NCBI RefSeq assembly: GCF_023100945.1
Contig: NZ_CP064689.1
Span: 7,422,001-7,486,000, forward strand
DNA from: Bradyrhizobium sp. 200
GTDB taxonomy: Bacteria; Pseudomonadota; Alphaproteobacteria; Rhizobiales; Xanthobacteraceae
DNA length: 64,000 bases
Direction of reading: 5' to 3'
Positions 51,574 to 60,177 of the stretch are shown one piece after another. A model generated the notes under the pieces. The model did not search any database. It was not told the DNA's origin and was given only the letters and a program-made list of their open reading frames with translations. Position 1 is the first letter of the stretch. Every line of letters starts with the position of its first letter. The translations under genes were made by a program, and so were the position numbers.

Positions 51574-52029
51574 ATGCCCGAGAAAATCGACGATCTGCTG
51601 CCCACGGCAAGAGAAATCCAGAAGCAGGCCGCTCTCCAGGAAGCCGAAAAGGCCGAACAACATGCCCGCCGAGAGGCCGCGGCGGAATCTGAAAAGCGCA
51701 AGCTGATTGAAAAATTGAGCAAGCCGTCAGGCTTGTCCGAGGATGAAAAGGTAAAGCTGGCCTCGACCGTCATCCAGCGCGCGGTACGAAATGGACTGAG
51801 CGAGGTTCAGGTCTACCGATTCCCCCACACGCTGTGCACCGACAACGGCCGCGCGATCAATCAGCAGGAGCCGGGCTGGGAAAAAACCCTTACGGGCATA
51901 GCACAGGAGATCTTCCAGCTCTGGTCGGACTACCTCAAGCCTCGCGGCTACCGAATCCGATATCAGATCGTCGATTTTCCCGGTGGTGTTCCGGGCGACA
52001 TCAGCATCGTGATCGCCTGGGGCGAATGA
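51574..52029 (+). CDS. Conserved hypothetical protein, probably low-oxygen induced
   Basis: 151 aa with a GAGGAAGGA ribosome binding site. N-terminal helix rich in Glu/Ala/Gln/Lys (residues 10-50, coiled-coil-like), then DEKVKLASTVIQRAVRNGLSEVQVYRFPHTLCTDNGRAINQQEPGWEKTLTGIAQEIFQLW and a C-terminal alpha/beta part (YLKPRGYRIRYQIVDFPGGVPGDISIVIAWGE). No signal peptide. The FixK box upstream argues for micro-oxic expression. I recognise no named domain. Confidence 0.8.
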   Translation: MPEKIDDLLPTAREIQKQAALQEAEKAEQHARREAAAESEKRKLIEKLSKPSGLSEDEKVKLASTVIQRAVRNGLSEVQVYRFPHTLCTDNGRAINQQEPGWEKTLTGIAQEIFQLWSDYLKPRGYRIRYQIVDFPGGVPGDISIVIAWGE

Positions 52030-52099
52030 TTGCCGGCAGGACAATCCAGCGAGCCTGAGGCGCCCGACGGGCGCCCCACGCAGCTCATTTTCCGCAAAC

Positions 52100-52543
52100 T
52101 CACCGCATGGCGATTGTAACGCCGCCCACGGCAGCCGAGGCTTCAAGTCCGACCCTTGGCCCGCTGAGCTGCAGGATCACGCCATTGGCGTTCTGCAACT
52201 GCACGCCGCCGGCCCCGGCTGCGAGTGCGCCGCCGGCCCCGCCTGCGGCATAGCTACCGGCCAGATCGCCGGGACTTCGCAGGTTCAAAGCCCTGCCAAC
52301 GAACTTGGTGGTCGAGGCACCGATCGTGAAGCCCACGCTCATACCAGACACCGTGAAGGGATAGCGCTTGCCGCGGAAGACAAGCACACCCTGCCCGCCT
52401 CCAACGCCGACGATGAAACCACCCTTGGTGAACACGACGCTGACAGCGCCGGTTTCAGCAAGGACCGGCGTCGCAGCGACCGCCGAAGTCAGCAATCCAA
52501 ACAGCGCTACCACAACCGATCGCCTGCGGTGCATTCTCATCAT
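52100..52543 (-). CDS. Exported protein, possibly lipid-binding/EipA-like
   Basis: 147 aa, AGGAG ribosome binding site, signal peptide RRRSVVVALFGLLTSAVAATPVLA. The mature part is Gly/Val-rich beta structure: SVVFTKGGFIVGVGGGQGVLVFRGKRYPFTVSGMSVGFTIGASTTKFVGRALNLRSPGDLAGSYAAGG and QLQNANGVILQLSGPRVGLEASAAVGGVTI. The layout recalls the DUF1134/EipA family of periplasmic proteins, but the match is by style only. A FixK box lies about 55 nt upstream. Confidence 0.75.
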   Translation of the reverse strand: MMRMHRRRSVVVALFGLLTSAVAATPVLAETGAVSVVFTKGGFIVGVGGGQGVLVFRGKRYPFTVSGMSVGFTIGASTTKFVGRALNLRSPGDLAGSYAAGGAGGALAAGAGGVQLQNANGVILQLSGPRVGLEASAAVGGVTIAMR

Positions 52544-52597
52544 TCACTCCTGAGGGATTGAGTCCGGGCCACAGTGGCCCGGACCTGACGAGTTCCA

Positions 52598-52611
52598 TTG
52601 ATCCAGATCAA
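52598..52611. promoter_or_regulatory. FNR/FixK box upstream of the 52100-52543 gene
   Basis: TTGATCCAGATCAA, perfect TTGAT-N4-ATCAA, about 55 nt upstream of the minus-strand start codon at 52543. Confidence 0.82.
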
Positions 52612-52736
52612 CGCGCCTGACGGTGACCACCGCGCTGCCGGTCAACCAGTTCGCTGCGGTTCGGCAGGGAACTCCGACGCAGACGTTTGAGCAAAGTATC
52701 GATGAATGATGCGTAGCATCGACGACAGTCGGCAAT

Positions 52737-53111
52737 CTATGCCGCTTCGGAGACAGCCTTTTCGATCGGCTCAATCAGCGACCTCGCCCGAAACGGCTTT
52801 GTAAGATAGGCAATGCAGCCGGATTCGACTGCGGCCACGCGGACAGAGGGACTGTCGTTGGCGGTGATGTAAATAACCGGCAGTGAAATGCCCGCCGCCT
52901 TGAGACGCTGCCGCAGTTCGATTCCAGATTCGTTGTTCAGGTCGATGTCGAGAACCACGCAGCATGCCGACTCGAAATCGTCGTGATTCCGAAACTCCTC
53001 GGCGGAGGAAAACACGACGCTGTCGTAACCGTGTTGACGCAGCAGCCGCTCCAGCCCCTTGAGCATCCCAAGGTCGTCATCGACAACAAAGACAACATTC
53101 CGCTTCCGCAA
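52737..53111 (-). CDS. Single-domain response regulator (receiver only)
   Basis: 124 aa, complete receiver and nothing else. Acidic pocket VVDDD at residues 9-13, phospho-acceptor Asp55 in CVVLDIDLNN, the Thr/Ser position in VIYITAND and Lys105 in AYLTKPFRARSL. The sequence is FixJ-like. With no output domain it must signal through protein contacts or serve as a phosphate sink. The palindrome at 53257-53274 lies about 150 nt upstream. Confidence 0.88.
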   Translation of the reverse strand: MRKRNVVFVVDDDLGMLKGLERLLRQHGYDSVVFSSAEEFRNHDDFESACCVVLDIDLNNESGIELRQRLKAAGISLPVIYITANDSPSVRVAAVESGCIAYLTKPFRARSLIEPIEKAVSEAA

Positions 53112-53256
53112 GGTCGTTGTCCCACGTCCATCGTCGCGCCTTGAGCGTCTCTCGAAGAGACGATCTGGAACCTGTCAGCGTCCGCCGAAGCCGATCAGGT
53201 CGTGGTCCCCCCGACTCACCACACCATTTTGGTAGGCGTTGAGTCCCGCATTTTCT

Positions 53257-53274
53257 ATTGTCCCATGGGACAAT
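53257..53274. promoter_or_regulatory. Palindrome 1 of the ATTGTCC-N4-GGACAAT pair
   Basis: ATTGTCCCATGGGACAAT, a perfect 18-bp palindrome about 146-163 nt upstream of the single-domain receiver gene (start 53111). The same arms and spacing recur at 54186-54209. Confidence 0.7.
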
Positions 53275-53311
53275 GGAGACTGATATTCTGTCGAAACTTG
53301 TTCACTGTTCC

Positions 53312-53950
53312 TCAATTCGTCTGTTCGGTATCCGACGATTCTCTCAAAATTCCGGCCCGCGCGGCAAGCGAGACCAATTCTGCGAGGGACTGCACTTGCA
53401 TCTTCTCCATCACTCGGTGGCGATGCGCCTTGATCGTACGCTCGGTCGCACCCAATACGTTGGCGACCTGCTTGTTGGTCTTGCCGCGAATGACAAGATT
53501 GAAGACCTCCCGCTCGCGCGGCGTCAGCTTCGCAATGTGGGCGCGCACGACGTCGAGCTTGCTTCTCTGGCCACGCATCACCTCGTGGTGAGCCAGGGCC
53601 CGTTCAACTGCGGCAAGGAGCTCTTCCGATGATACCGGCTTGGTGAGAACATCTTCCGCGCCTGCCTTGATCGCCCGCACCGTGGTCTGGACATCCGCAT
53701 AACCCGTGAGAAACACGATCGGCAGGATCGAGCCGATTTCGCTCAAGCGCCCCTGTAGCTCCGGACCGCTCAATCCCGGTATTCGCACGTCGAGCAAAAT
53801 GCAGCCCAATTTATTTTCGCTCGGCAAGCAGTCGAGCAAATGCTGGCCCGACGGATAAGTCGCGACCTCGTAACCGGCCTTCCTCAAGCGACGTTCGATG
53901 GCCGTCCGGAAGGAAGCATCGTCGTCAACAATATGCACGAGCCCCGGCAA
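53312..53950 (-). CDS. FixJ-type response regulator (receiver plus LuxR-type helix-turn-helix)
   Basis: 212 aa. Receiver: HIVDDDASFRTAIERRL, Asp54 in CILLDVRIPGLSGPELQ, FLTGYADVQTTVRAIKAGAEDVLTKPV with Lys104. Output domain from about 148: LTPREREVFNLVIRGKTNKQVANVLGATERTIKAHRHRVMEKM. Complete and probably functional. No histidine kinase lies in the window. It is divergent from the FixK-like gene, so by analogy to FixLJ-FixK it is a natural candidate for that gene's activator. Confidence 0.93.
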   Translation of the reverse strand: MPGLVHIVDDDASFRTAIERRLRKAGYEVATYPSGQHLLDCLPSENKLGCILLDVRIPGLSGPELQGRLSEIGSILPIVFLTGYADVQTTVRAIKAGAEDVLTKPVSSEELLAAVERALAHHEVMRGQRSKLDVVRAHIAKLTPREREVFNLVIRGKTNKQVANVLGATERTIKAHRHRVMEKMQVQSLAELVSLAARAGILRESSDTEQTN

Positions 53951-54185
53951 CGGATCCCCCCTACGATAAAGCTAGCGGCAGAGACCAAACGAAAAACCAC
54001 GCCACCTTCCTCTTTTGTTTTCCGTCCAGACACATCCTTTATTCGCGTGATGGTTGCAGGACTGACGTTAGGTTCGGTGAGGGCAGTCCCCATCTTCCGT
54101 GGAAAAGTTCACTGAGATGTTTGCCGAAGCATCCAGCCACATCCCCAAAATTTATTTCATGGCCCTACCTTACATCGACCTTGGG

Positions 54186-54209
54186 GTCATTGTCCCAGAG
54201 GACAATGAC
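54186..54209. promoter_or_regulatory. Palindrome 2 of the ATTGTCC-N4-GGACAAT pair, upstream of the FixK-like gene
   Basis: Perfect 10-bp arms GTCATTGTCC and GGACAATGAC around CAGA. It lies about 136-159 nt upstream of the FixK-like start at 54345, nearly the same distance as palindrome 1 from its gene. Confidence 0.72.
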
Positions 54210-54344
54210 CTACGAGACAATAGCTTACCCTGCACGCTCCGGTTTAACACAATTCTGGGAGCAGCCAGCCACGCCTTTCTTGGACGCTTGGCAACGCAGG
54301 CCTCTCCGGGATGCGAACAAATTGCCTCAAACAGGGAGCGATCC

Positions 54345-55016
54345 ATGTTTGTCAACGTCAGTGCTCATCCCGGAAGCAGGCCGAGGGAACTGGGGCAGCT
54401 CGGCGAGCTTTCGCGAGCAAGGGTAATCCTGAGCGAATTCAAATACATCAAAGGCACCGAGATCTTTGGAGAAGCGGAGCCTGCCGACTACATCTACCAG
54501 GTCGCGGATGGTGCGGTTCGCACCCACAAGCTTCTCTCCGACGGCCGCCGCCAGATTGGCGCTTTCCACCTGCCCGGCGACATTTTTGGGCTGGAGAACG
54601 GTACAGCCCACCGATTTACCGCGGAAGCGATCGTCGATACGACAGTAAGGCTGATGAAACGATGCAGCCTGGAGCACGTTGCGGAAACCGACGCGATGGT
54701 GGCGCTTGATCTCCTGAATATGACAACGAGCAACCTCCGCCATGCCGAGGACCACATGCTGCTGCTGGGACGCAAGACGTCGCTTGAGCGCGTCGCCGCA
54801 TTCCTGCTCGAAATGGACCCCCGCCTGACAGCCGCCGGCGTGATGGCCCTTCCGATGTCTCGCCGCGATATCGCCGACTATCTCGGTCTGACGCTCGAAA
54901 CGGTCTCCCGGGCGCTGTCACATCTCCACGGCATGGGCATCCTCGGCTTCCTCGGCCAGACGCAGCGGCAAATCGTGTTGCTGGACCGGGTACGATTGGC
55001 GGAGTTGGACCTTTAG
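54345..55016 (+). CDS. CRP/FNR-family regulator, FixK type
   Basis: 223 aa from the ATG at 54345 (GGGAG 7 nt upstream); the open frame further upstream overlaps the palindrome region and is not convincing. Cyclic-nucleotide-type sensor domain (YIKGTEIFGEAEPADYIYQVADGAVRTHKLLSDGRRQIGAFHLPGDIFGLENG), long dimer helix, and the FNR-like recognition motif LPMSRRDIADYLGLTLETVSRALSHLHGMGIL. The N-terminal iron-sulfur cysteines of FNR are missing, so it is FixK-like and controlled at transcription. Probably the protein binding the TTGAT-N4-ATCAA boxes nearby. Confidence 0.92.
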   Translation: MFVNVSAHPGSRPRELGQLGELSRARVILSEFKYIKGTEIFGEAEPADYIYQVADGAVRTHKLLSDGRRQIGAFHLPGDIFGLENGTAHRFTAEAIVDTTVRLMKRCSLEHVAETDAMVALDLLNMTTSNLRHAEDHMLLLGRKTSLERVAAFLLEMDPRLTAAGVMALPMSRRDIADYLGLTLETVSRALSHLHGMGILGFLGQTQRQIVLLDRVRLAELDL

Positions 55017-55176
55017 GGCGAGGCTAGATCGCCACTTCACTTCCGGACAATCCGCTGAACCACGCGCCAAAATACCAGCGGGTGCGTAAACTGTGGGACG
55101 ATATGCGGTCCGGCGTTGCCGCGAAGCCCGGCATGGACCGACCAGCGGCGACCCTTATGGCTCCGAATCCTGAAGC

Positions 55177-55190
55177 TTGATTCAAATCAA
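55177..55190. promoter_or_regulatory. FNR/FixK box upstream of the CoA-transferase operon
   Basis: TTGATTCAAATCAA, perfect TTGAT-N4-ATCAA, 68 nt before the start codon at 55259. Confidence 0.82.
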
Positions 55191-55258
55191 AGCCTCATGC
55201 CGGGTCCGCTCCACCTTGTTCGTGCGCCTGCGAGCGCCGCCGATTTTCGGAGTCTTCG

Positions 55259-55906
55259 ATGATAGTTGTCTCCGTGGAAGAAGCGATCGCGATGATCCCC
55301 AACGGTTCATCCGTGATGGTCGGCGGGTTCATGGGAGTGGGAACGCCGGAGCGGCTGCTGGACGAACTGGTCAGGCAACGGAAATCCGAACTCTCCATCA
55401 TCAGCAATGACGCCGCGGTCCCCGGCAAGGGCGTCGGAAAACTGTTTGAGGCGTCGCTGGTATCGACCCTGACTACGAGCCACATCGGGCTCAATCCCAA
55501 CGTACAACGACAGATGCTGGCCAACCAGGTCGCGGTCAACCTAGTGCCTCAGGGCACCTTCGTCGAACGCATTCGGGCCGGCGGCTGCGGCCTCGGAGGC
55601 GTGCTGACGCCGACAGGCGTCGGCACCGTGGTCGAGGAAGGTAAACGAAGGATCGAGGTCGACGGCAAAAGCTTTCTGCTCGAGACGGCGCTGCGCTCGG
55701 ATTTCGCACTGATCCACGCATTTCTGGCGGACTACCTCGGCAACCTCGCTTACGCCCTGACCGCGCGCAACTTCAATCCCGTCATGGCAATGGCGGCCGA
55801 CACCGTCATCGTTACCGCGGAGCACATTGTCCCCGTCGGCGTCATTGCACCCGACCATGTCGTAACGCCGGCGCCGCTCGTCGACTACCTCATCGCCAAC
55901 GGGTGA
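55259..55906 (+). CDS. 3-oxoacid / acetate CoA-transferase, subunit A
   Basis: 215 aa alpha subunit: NGSSVMVGGFMGVGTPERLLDELV (oxyanion glycine-loop region), ISNDAAVPGKGVGKLFEASLVSTLTTSHIGLNP, GAGGIG-like CGLGGVLTPTGVGTVVEEGK. It moves CoA between acetate/butyrate/acetoacetate-type acids. With a FixK box upstream, its likely use is acyl-CoA balance or acetate formation under low oxygen. Subunit B starts 3 nt after the stop. Confidence 0.9.
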   Translation: MIVVSVEEAIAMIPNGSSVMVGGFMGVGTPERLLDELVRQRKSELSIISNDAAVPGKGVGKLFEASLVSTLTTSHIGLNPNVQRQMLANQVAVNLVPQGTFVERIRAGGCGLGGVLTPTGVGTVVEEGKRRIEVDGKSFLLETALRSDFALIHAFLADYLGNLAYALTARNFNPVMAMAADTVIVTAEHIVPVGVIAPDHVVTPAPLVDYLIANG

Positions 55907-55909
55907 CCC

Positions 55910-56560
55910 ATGGATGCTCAATCGATCATCGCGCGACGGGTGGCACGCGAGCTTCGCGCAGGTAACCTCGTCAATCTCGGCATCGGAATTCCGACACTGG
56001 TCGCGAACTTCGTTCCGTCCGATCTCAACGTATTTTTTCAGTCGGAGAACGGATTGATCGGCACCGGACCCATGCCGGAGCAAGGCATGGCCCACCCCCT
56101 GCTCACCGACGCCGGCGGACGGCCGATCAGCGCCCTGCCCGGCGCATGCGTCTTCGACAGTGCGATGTCGTTCGGATTGATCCGTGGCGGTCACGTGGAC
56201 ATAACGGTCCTCGGCGGCCTTCAGGTCGACGCCGAAGGACACCTCGCGAACTGGATGATCCCCGGCAAGATGGTGCCGGGGATGGGTGGCGCGATGGACC
56301 TGGCGAGCGGTGCAAGGCGCGTCATCGTCGCGATGCAGCACGCCGCCAAGGGGAAATCGAAAATCGTCCAGAAATGCGCCCTGCCACTCACCTCTTCCCG
56401 GCCGGTCGACCTGGTCGTCACCGACATGGCAGTGATCGGCTTCACCGGCGGAAGGATCATGCTTCAGGAGACTGCGCCAGGCGTCACCGTCGCCGAAGTC
56501 ATGGCGGTGACGGAGGCGGATTTGTTCATTCCAGCCAATGTTCCGGAAATGGAGATCTGA
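55910..56560 (+). CDS. 3-oxoacid / acetate CoA-transferase, subunit B
   Basis: 216 aa beta subunit with the catalytic glutamate Glu46 in FFQSENGLIGTGP, preceded by VNLGIGIPTLVANF. Other conserved pieces: FDSAMSFGLIRGGHVDITVLGGLQVDAEGHLANWMIPGKMVPGMGGAMDL. Complete and in frame. Forms the heteromer with subunit A; substrate range not deducible. Confidence 0.92.
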   Translation: MDAQSIIARRVARELRAGNLVNLGIGIPTLVANFVPSDLNVFFQSENGLIGTGPMPEQGMAHPLLTDAGGRPISALPGACVFDSAMSFGLIRGGHVDITVLGGLQVDAEGHLANWMIPGKMVPGMGGAMDLASGARRVIVAMQHAAKGKSKIVQKCALPLTSSRPVDLVVTDMAVIGFTGGRIMLQETAPGVTVAEVMAVTEADLFIPANVPEMEI

Positions 56561-56590
56561 TCCGGAAAAATGCAGCCATGAGGACCTGAC

Positions 56591-56689
56591 ATGCGCATCT
56601 TGAAAGTCAACTATCACATGGTGATCGAAATCGAAGGCGGCCAGCGTCCCGCGTGCGTCGCCGAACTGATCGCGCTGCACTACCGCTGA
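56591..56689 (+). CDS. Possible 32-residue protein downstream of the CoA-transferase genes
   Basis: ATG at 56591 opens MRILKVNYHMVIEIEGG and ends ELIALHYR before TGA at 56687-56689. It starts 30 nt after the subunit B stop, with AGGACC upstream. The residue pattern looks like the C-terminal end of a larger enzyme (EIEGGQRPACVAELIALHY), so it may be a remnant rather than a gene. No family is certain. Confidence 0.35.
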   Translation: MRILKVNYHMVIEIEGGQRPACVAELIALHYR

Positions 56690-56730
56690 ACATGAGAGAC
56701 GTCGGGTGGCAGATCCGTCGGAATCATCGG

Positions 56731-57021
56731 ATGAAGAAGCATACTTGGTATGTGACCTTCGAAATCCCGTGGAGGGGCACAGCGGTCCGAAGCCGGCGCT
56801 CCCGGTCGACCCAAACGTTTGAAACCGAAATGGATGCCAAGAGCTTTGCACGCGCCAAATTCGACGAGGGATTGGTTGTTACCGCCGGAACAATCATTCC
56901 TCATCTGCCGAGACGCGCGATCGCATCGGGGAGCATTCCGTCCTGGCTTGAAGAAGGACGGGAACAAGACGGCGGGGACACGCCGCAAAGTACTGACCCA
57001 CAGTCAGGGAAGATCAAATAA
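56731..57021 (+). CDS. Small conserved Bradyrhizobiaceae-type protein
   Basis: 96 aa from the ATG at 56731: MKKHTWYVTFEIPWRG, then RSRRSRSTQTFETEMDAKSFARAKFDEGLVVTAGTIIPHLPRRAI and a charged tail. I recall many close relatives in Bradyrhizobium, all uncharacterised. Basic, soluble, no signal peptide. The frame open from 56653 is longer but the N-terminal extension looks non-coding. Confidence 0.7.
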   Translation: MKKHTWYVTFEIPWRGTAVRSRRSRSTQTFETEMDAKSFARAKFDEGLVVTAGTIIPHLPRRAIASGSIPSWLEEGREQDGGDTPQSTDPQSGKIK

Positions 57022-57251
57022 ACTAAAGCTCTAAAAGCGCGGAACCTTCGCGGCCCACAGAGCTCCCGCCATATGCACGATAATCAACAAAGCGATAACG
57101 AAGCGCTCGCCAATTGCTCTTGGGTGTTGCCATTTTGGCACGAGGCTTTCGCCTAAAGCACGTAGGATTCAGTTGCAAGTTGGAATCAATGCAACGCCTG
57201 CAACACCGCCGGTGGGGACAATTTAAGCCGACGGGAATGGAGAGGAAAAAA

Positions 57252-58013
57252 ATGAAGAGTTTTCTGCTGGCTACCGTTGGTCTAGTAGCATTGGTCGGCA
57301 TCGCCGCCCCCGCATCCGCCGCGGATATGGCCGTCAAGGCCCGGCCACCTGCGCCGGTCATCGCTCCGATCTACGACTGGACCGGCTTCTACATCGGCGC
57401 CAATGGCGGCTGGGGCCAGAGCCGCAATTGCTGGGATTTCGTTGACCCGTTTGGCGTAGCCTTCGCTGAGGGCTGCAACTCGCGGTCCGGCGGCGTCGTC
57501 GGCGGCCAGATCGGTTATCGCTGGCAAGCCAGTCAGTGGGTGTTTGGCTTGGAAGCCCAAGGCGATTGGGCGGATCTCAGCCACACGCGCGTCAGCCTGT
57601 TCGATCCTACGCTCTCCATTCGCACCAAAACCGATGGCATCGGCCTCTTTACCGGCCAGATCGGCTATGCCTGGAATCAAGCGCTGCTCTATGTAAAGGG
57701 CGGCGCGGCGGTGACAAGCAACCGCTTTAGCATCCTCGATAACCTTAACTTCGGCGCTGAACTGGCCTCGGCAAGCTCGACCCGTTGGGGCGGCGTCGTG
57801 GGTGTTGGATTCGAGTATGGCTTCGCACCGAACTGGTCGGTCGGTCTTGAATACGACCACCTGTTCATGGGCGATGCCAATAATTCGTTCACGTCTCCCG
57901 TGTTTGTTGCCGGTGTGCTCAACAACCGGGTCAGTCAGGACGTGGATATGGTTACCTTGCGCATCAACTACCGCTTCGGCGGTTACGGGGCGCCGATCGC
58001 GGCCCGCTACTGA
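57252..58013 (+). CDS. Outer membrane beta-barrel protein (Omp25/RopB family)
   Basis: 253 aa from the ATG at 57252 (GGAGAGG upstream). Signal MKSFLLATVGLVALVGIAAPASAA; mature start DMAVKARPPAPVIAPIYDWTGFYIGANGGWG is the typical rhizobial Omp25/Omp31 pattern. Eight-strand barrel segments follow (FTGQIGYAWNQALLYVKGGAAV, WGGVVGVGFEYGFAPNWSVGLEYDHLFMG), ending VDMVTLRINYRF plus a short tail. A strong terminator follows. Confidence 0.93.
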   Translation: MKSFLLATVGLVALVGIAAPASAADMAVKARPPAPVIAPIYDWTGFYIGANGGWGQSRNCWDFVDPFGVAFAEGCNSRSGGVVGGQIGYRWQASQWVFGLEAQGDWADLSHTRVSLFDPTLSIRTKTDGIGLFTGQIGYAWNQALLYVKGGAAVTSNRFSILDNLNFGAELASASSTRWGGVVGVGFEYGFAPNWSVGLEYDHLFMGDANNSFTSPVFVAGVLNNRVSQDVDMVTLRINYRFGGYGAPIAARY

Positions 58014-58044
58014 TCAACGGCTTATCTCCAGCAAGCAAAGCCTT

Positions 58045-58075
58045 AGCCCCGGCACAGTGCCGGGGCTATTTTCGT
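58045..58075 (+). terminator. Rho-independent terminator after the Omp25-like gene
   Basis: AGCCCCGGCAC at 58045-58055 pairs with GTGCCGGGGCT at 58057-58067, followed by ATTTTCGTT. It begins 32 nt after the porin stop codon. Confidence 0.88.
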
Positions 58076-58162
58076 TAAGTGCGAATGTCGGCGCTGCCGC
58101 TGCTTGGCAAGAAACATAAAGCAGTCAGCGGCGCTCACGACGAGCAAGACTGCCGATACCCA

Positions 58163-58603
58163 TCACCAGATGGTGTTGCCAAACCAGCCAAACTGCGGCT
58201 GCCGCCAGACGAGGACCGAACGCGGCGGCACATGCCGCTTCACGATCTTGCGTGGCCGTTGCTGCTTCAGTTCTCGCCTCCCCGGCTCGGATGACTGCAA
58301 CCGCTTTGCATCGGATGGCTGCATCAAGGCAAATGCTTCGCGTTCCCTCTCAATACGGACGTCGCCGACCGTCACAGGACTGGCGAGGCGGTCTTCGATC
58401 GCGGTCTGCGCCGGAACGATCCTCGGAAGGGCGGTATCGAAAACGATGCGCTCGGGCCATTTCCGATCGGAATGGATGCGGATCATGGGCGAATTGACCT
58501 GCGATCTCTCCATGACCGGCAGTTTGATCAGGCATGCGTCCAGGATGAACACCAGAGTGAGCAATACTCCGCCGACATAAAGGAAATATCGCGCCAGGGG
58601 CAT
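58163..58603 (-). CDS. Hypothetical protein with N-terminal membrane anchor
   Basis: 146 aa, GGAG ribosome binding site. One hydrophobic N-terminal helix (YFLYVGGVLLTLVFILDACLI) anchors a basic, soluble domain (SDRKWPERIVFDTALPRIVPAQTAIEDRL, then RRELKQQRPRKIVKRHVPPRSV). Similar anchored small proteins are frequent in Bradyrhizobium; no function is known to me. A FixK box lies about 200 nt upstream. Confidence 0.7.
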   Translation of the reverse strand: MPLARYFLYVGGVLLTLVFILDACLIKLPVMERSQVNSPMIRIHSDRKWPERIVFDTALPRIVPAQTAIEDRLASPVTVGDVRIEREREAFALMQPSDAKRLQSSEPGRRELKQQRPRKIVKRHVPPRSVLVWRQPQFGWFGNTIW

Positions 58604-58799
58604 ACGTTACTCCGCCGTGGCGCCGCACCCGCTTCGAAGTCGAACCCGGGTACGGTCGTGTCTTCACCTCGACGTCGCGCAATCCGCGACATCACGAGGT
58701 GCTCCAGACGATCCTGGAACGCACGGCAACTTCGATGTAGCCCTTTCCAGGTCAATCCAGAGCGCCACTGCAAGGCTGACCGCCGCTCCTTCTGCCGGC

Positions 58800-58813
58800 T
58801 TGATACAGATCAA
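58800..58813. promoter_or_regulatory. FNR/FixK box between the hypothetical membrane protein and the channel gene
   Basis: TTGATACAGATCAA, perfect TTGAT-N4-ATCAA. The nearest gene it could drive is the minus-strand gene starting at 58603, leaving a 5' leader of about 160 nt if activation is from the usual -41 position. Confidence 0.7.
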
Positions 58814-58849
58814 GGGTGCGGGTGGCGTGCGTAGAGGCTACTTGGACCT

Positions 58850-59305
58850 CTACTTGGACCATGCCCGCTTCCCCTGAGTTCCCTCTTCGCCGCTCGCGAG
58901 TAACGTCATGCGCAATATTTCAAAGATCACCGCCGTCGACCAGCCGAACAACAGGACGCCGTTCATGGCGGTCATCGGCCCAACCAGAGACCAACGCCTG
59001 ACCGGCGTCACGTCGCCGTAGCCGAGTGTCGTGTAGTTTACAAAGGCGAAGTACAGGAGATCTGCGCCCTCCGGCGCGACGCCGATTGCGGCATACGTCA
59101 ATGACCAGACCAGTATCTCGGCGAGGTGTGCGATCATCAGGACCGTCACGGTCGCGATCATCACCGCGATCAATCGAAACGTCTGATAGGCCGTTGCCAG
59201 TTCATCCACGCGGCGCGCCACCCTTATGACGGCCACCATCACCAGAGCATGGATCGCAATGTTGCAACCGCTTGCGGCCGCGCCAACGAGAAACTGACGC
59301 AACAT
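58850..59305 (-). CDS. Two-helix potassium-channel-like protein (ion_trans_2 type)
   Basis: 151 aa from the second ATG (59305), which has GGAGG at proper spacing; the first ATG (59311) is too close to it. Hydrophobic helices at residues 6-28, 42-75 and 105-130. The pore loop contains FVNYTTLGYGDVTPVRRW with the K+ selectivity signature T-x-G-YG. No cytoplasmic ligand domain. Lies 80 nt behind fabI on the same strand, so probably the last gene of the acetate operon. Confidence 0.88.
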   Translation of the reverse strand: MLRQFLVGAAASGCNIAIHALVMVAVIRVARRVDELATAYQTFRLIAVMIATVTVLMIAHLAEILVWSLTYAAIGVAPEGADLLYFAFVNYTTLGYGDVTPVRRWSLVGPMTAMNGVLLFGWSTAVIFEILRMTLLASGEEGTQGKRAWSK

Positions 59306-59385
59306 CGACATGCCTCCGGAGATAGACCGCCCCGCCGGGACCGGCAATCGCGACGCCGGGAAATGATCGCGCAATACTCTGCATT

Positions 59386-60177
59386 TCAATCGATGATGTG
59401 ATATCCGCCGTCGATATACATGACGCCGCCCGTGATCAGCTTGGCGCCGTCGAGCGCCAGGAATGCCGTCGCCGCGCCGACGTCGTCGATGCTCACGAGA
59501 CTCCGTGTGGGCGCGGTGGTTTTCGCCTTGTCCATCAACTCGTCGAATTCGGGAATTCCCGAAGCTGCACGCGTCGCCAGCGGTCCCGGTGAAATCGCGT
59601 GCACCCGAATTCCCCTGGGACCAAGTTCTGCTGCGATATAGCGGACAGCGGCTTCGAGGCCCGCCTTCGCAACCCCCATGACGTTGTAGTTTTTGACGAC
59701 CATCTGGCTGCCGTAATAAGTCATCGTGAAAAGCGTGCCGCCGTTCTTCATCAGCGGCTCCGCCAGATGCGCCATCCGCATGAACGACCAGCAGGAGACG
59801 TCCATCGTCTTGAGGAAGCCGTCGCGATCGACATCGACGACGCGCCCATGCAGCGCTTCCTTGGGAGAAAAGGCGATCGAGTGCAGCAGGAAATCGAGCT
59901 GTCCCCATTCCTTTCCGATCCGTTCGAACACCTGCTCGGTCTGTCCTTCGGTATTCACATCGAGCGGCATGAAGATCGAAGCCTCGAGCGCCTTCGCCAG
60001 CGGCTCGACGTGCTTCCTGGCCCGCTCGTTCAGGTAGGTTACCGCCAGCTCCGCGCCCAGGGCCCGAAACGCCTTGGCGCATCCCCATGCGATCGACTGA
60101 TCGTTGGCGATACCGACGATCAGCCCCTTCCGTCCCTTCAGCGCAATCCTGGTTTCTGGAAATACCGGAATGGTCAT
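59386..60177 (-). CDS. fabI: Enoyl-[acyl-carrier-protein] reductase (NADH), FabI type
   Basis: 263 aa short-chain dehydrogenase. Start ATG 60177 overlaps the ackA stop (ATGA). FabI features: [70 protein letters not shown], the Tyr-x6-Lys pair in [37 protein letters not shown]. This copy sits in an acetate-kinase operon and is probably an additional FabI with a role in reducing acyl chains under low oxygen rather than the housekeeping enzyme. Confidence 0.92.
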   Translation of the reverse strand: MTIPVFPETRIALKGRKGLIVGIANDQSIAWGCAKAFRALGAELAVTYLNERARKHVEPLAKALEASIFMPLDVNTEGQTEQVFERIGKEWGQLDFLLHSIAFSPKEALHGRVVDVDRDGFLKTMDVSCWSFMRMAHLAEPLMKNGGTLFTMTYYGSQMVVKNYNVMGVAKAGLEAAVRYIAAELGPRGIRVHAISPGPLATRAASGIPEFDELMDKAKTTAPTRSLVSIDDVGAATAFLALDGAKLITGGVMYIDGGYHIID

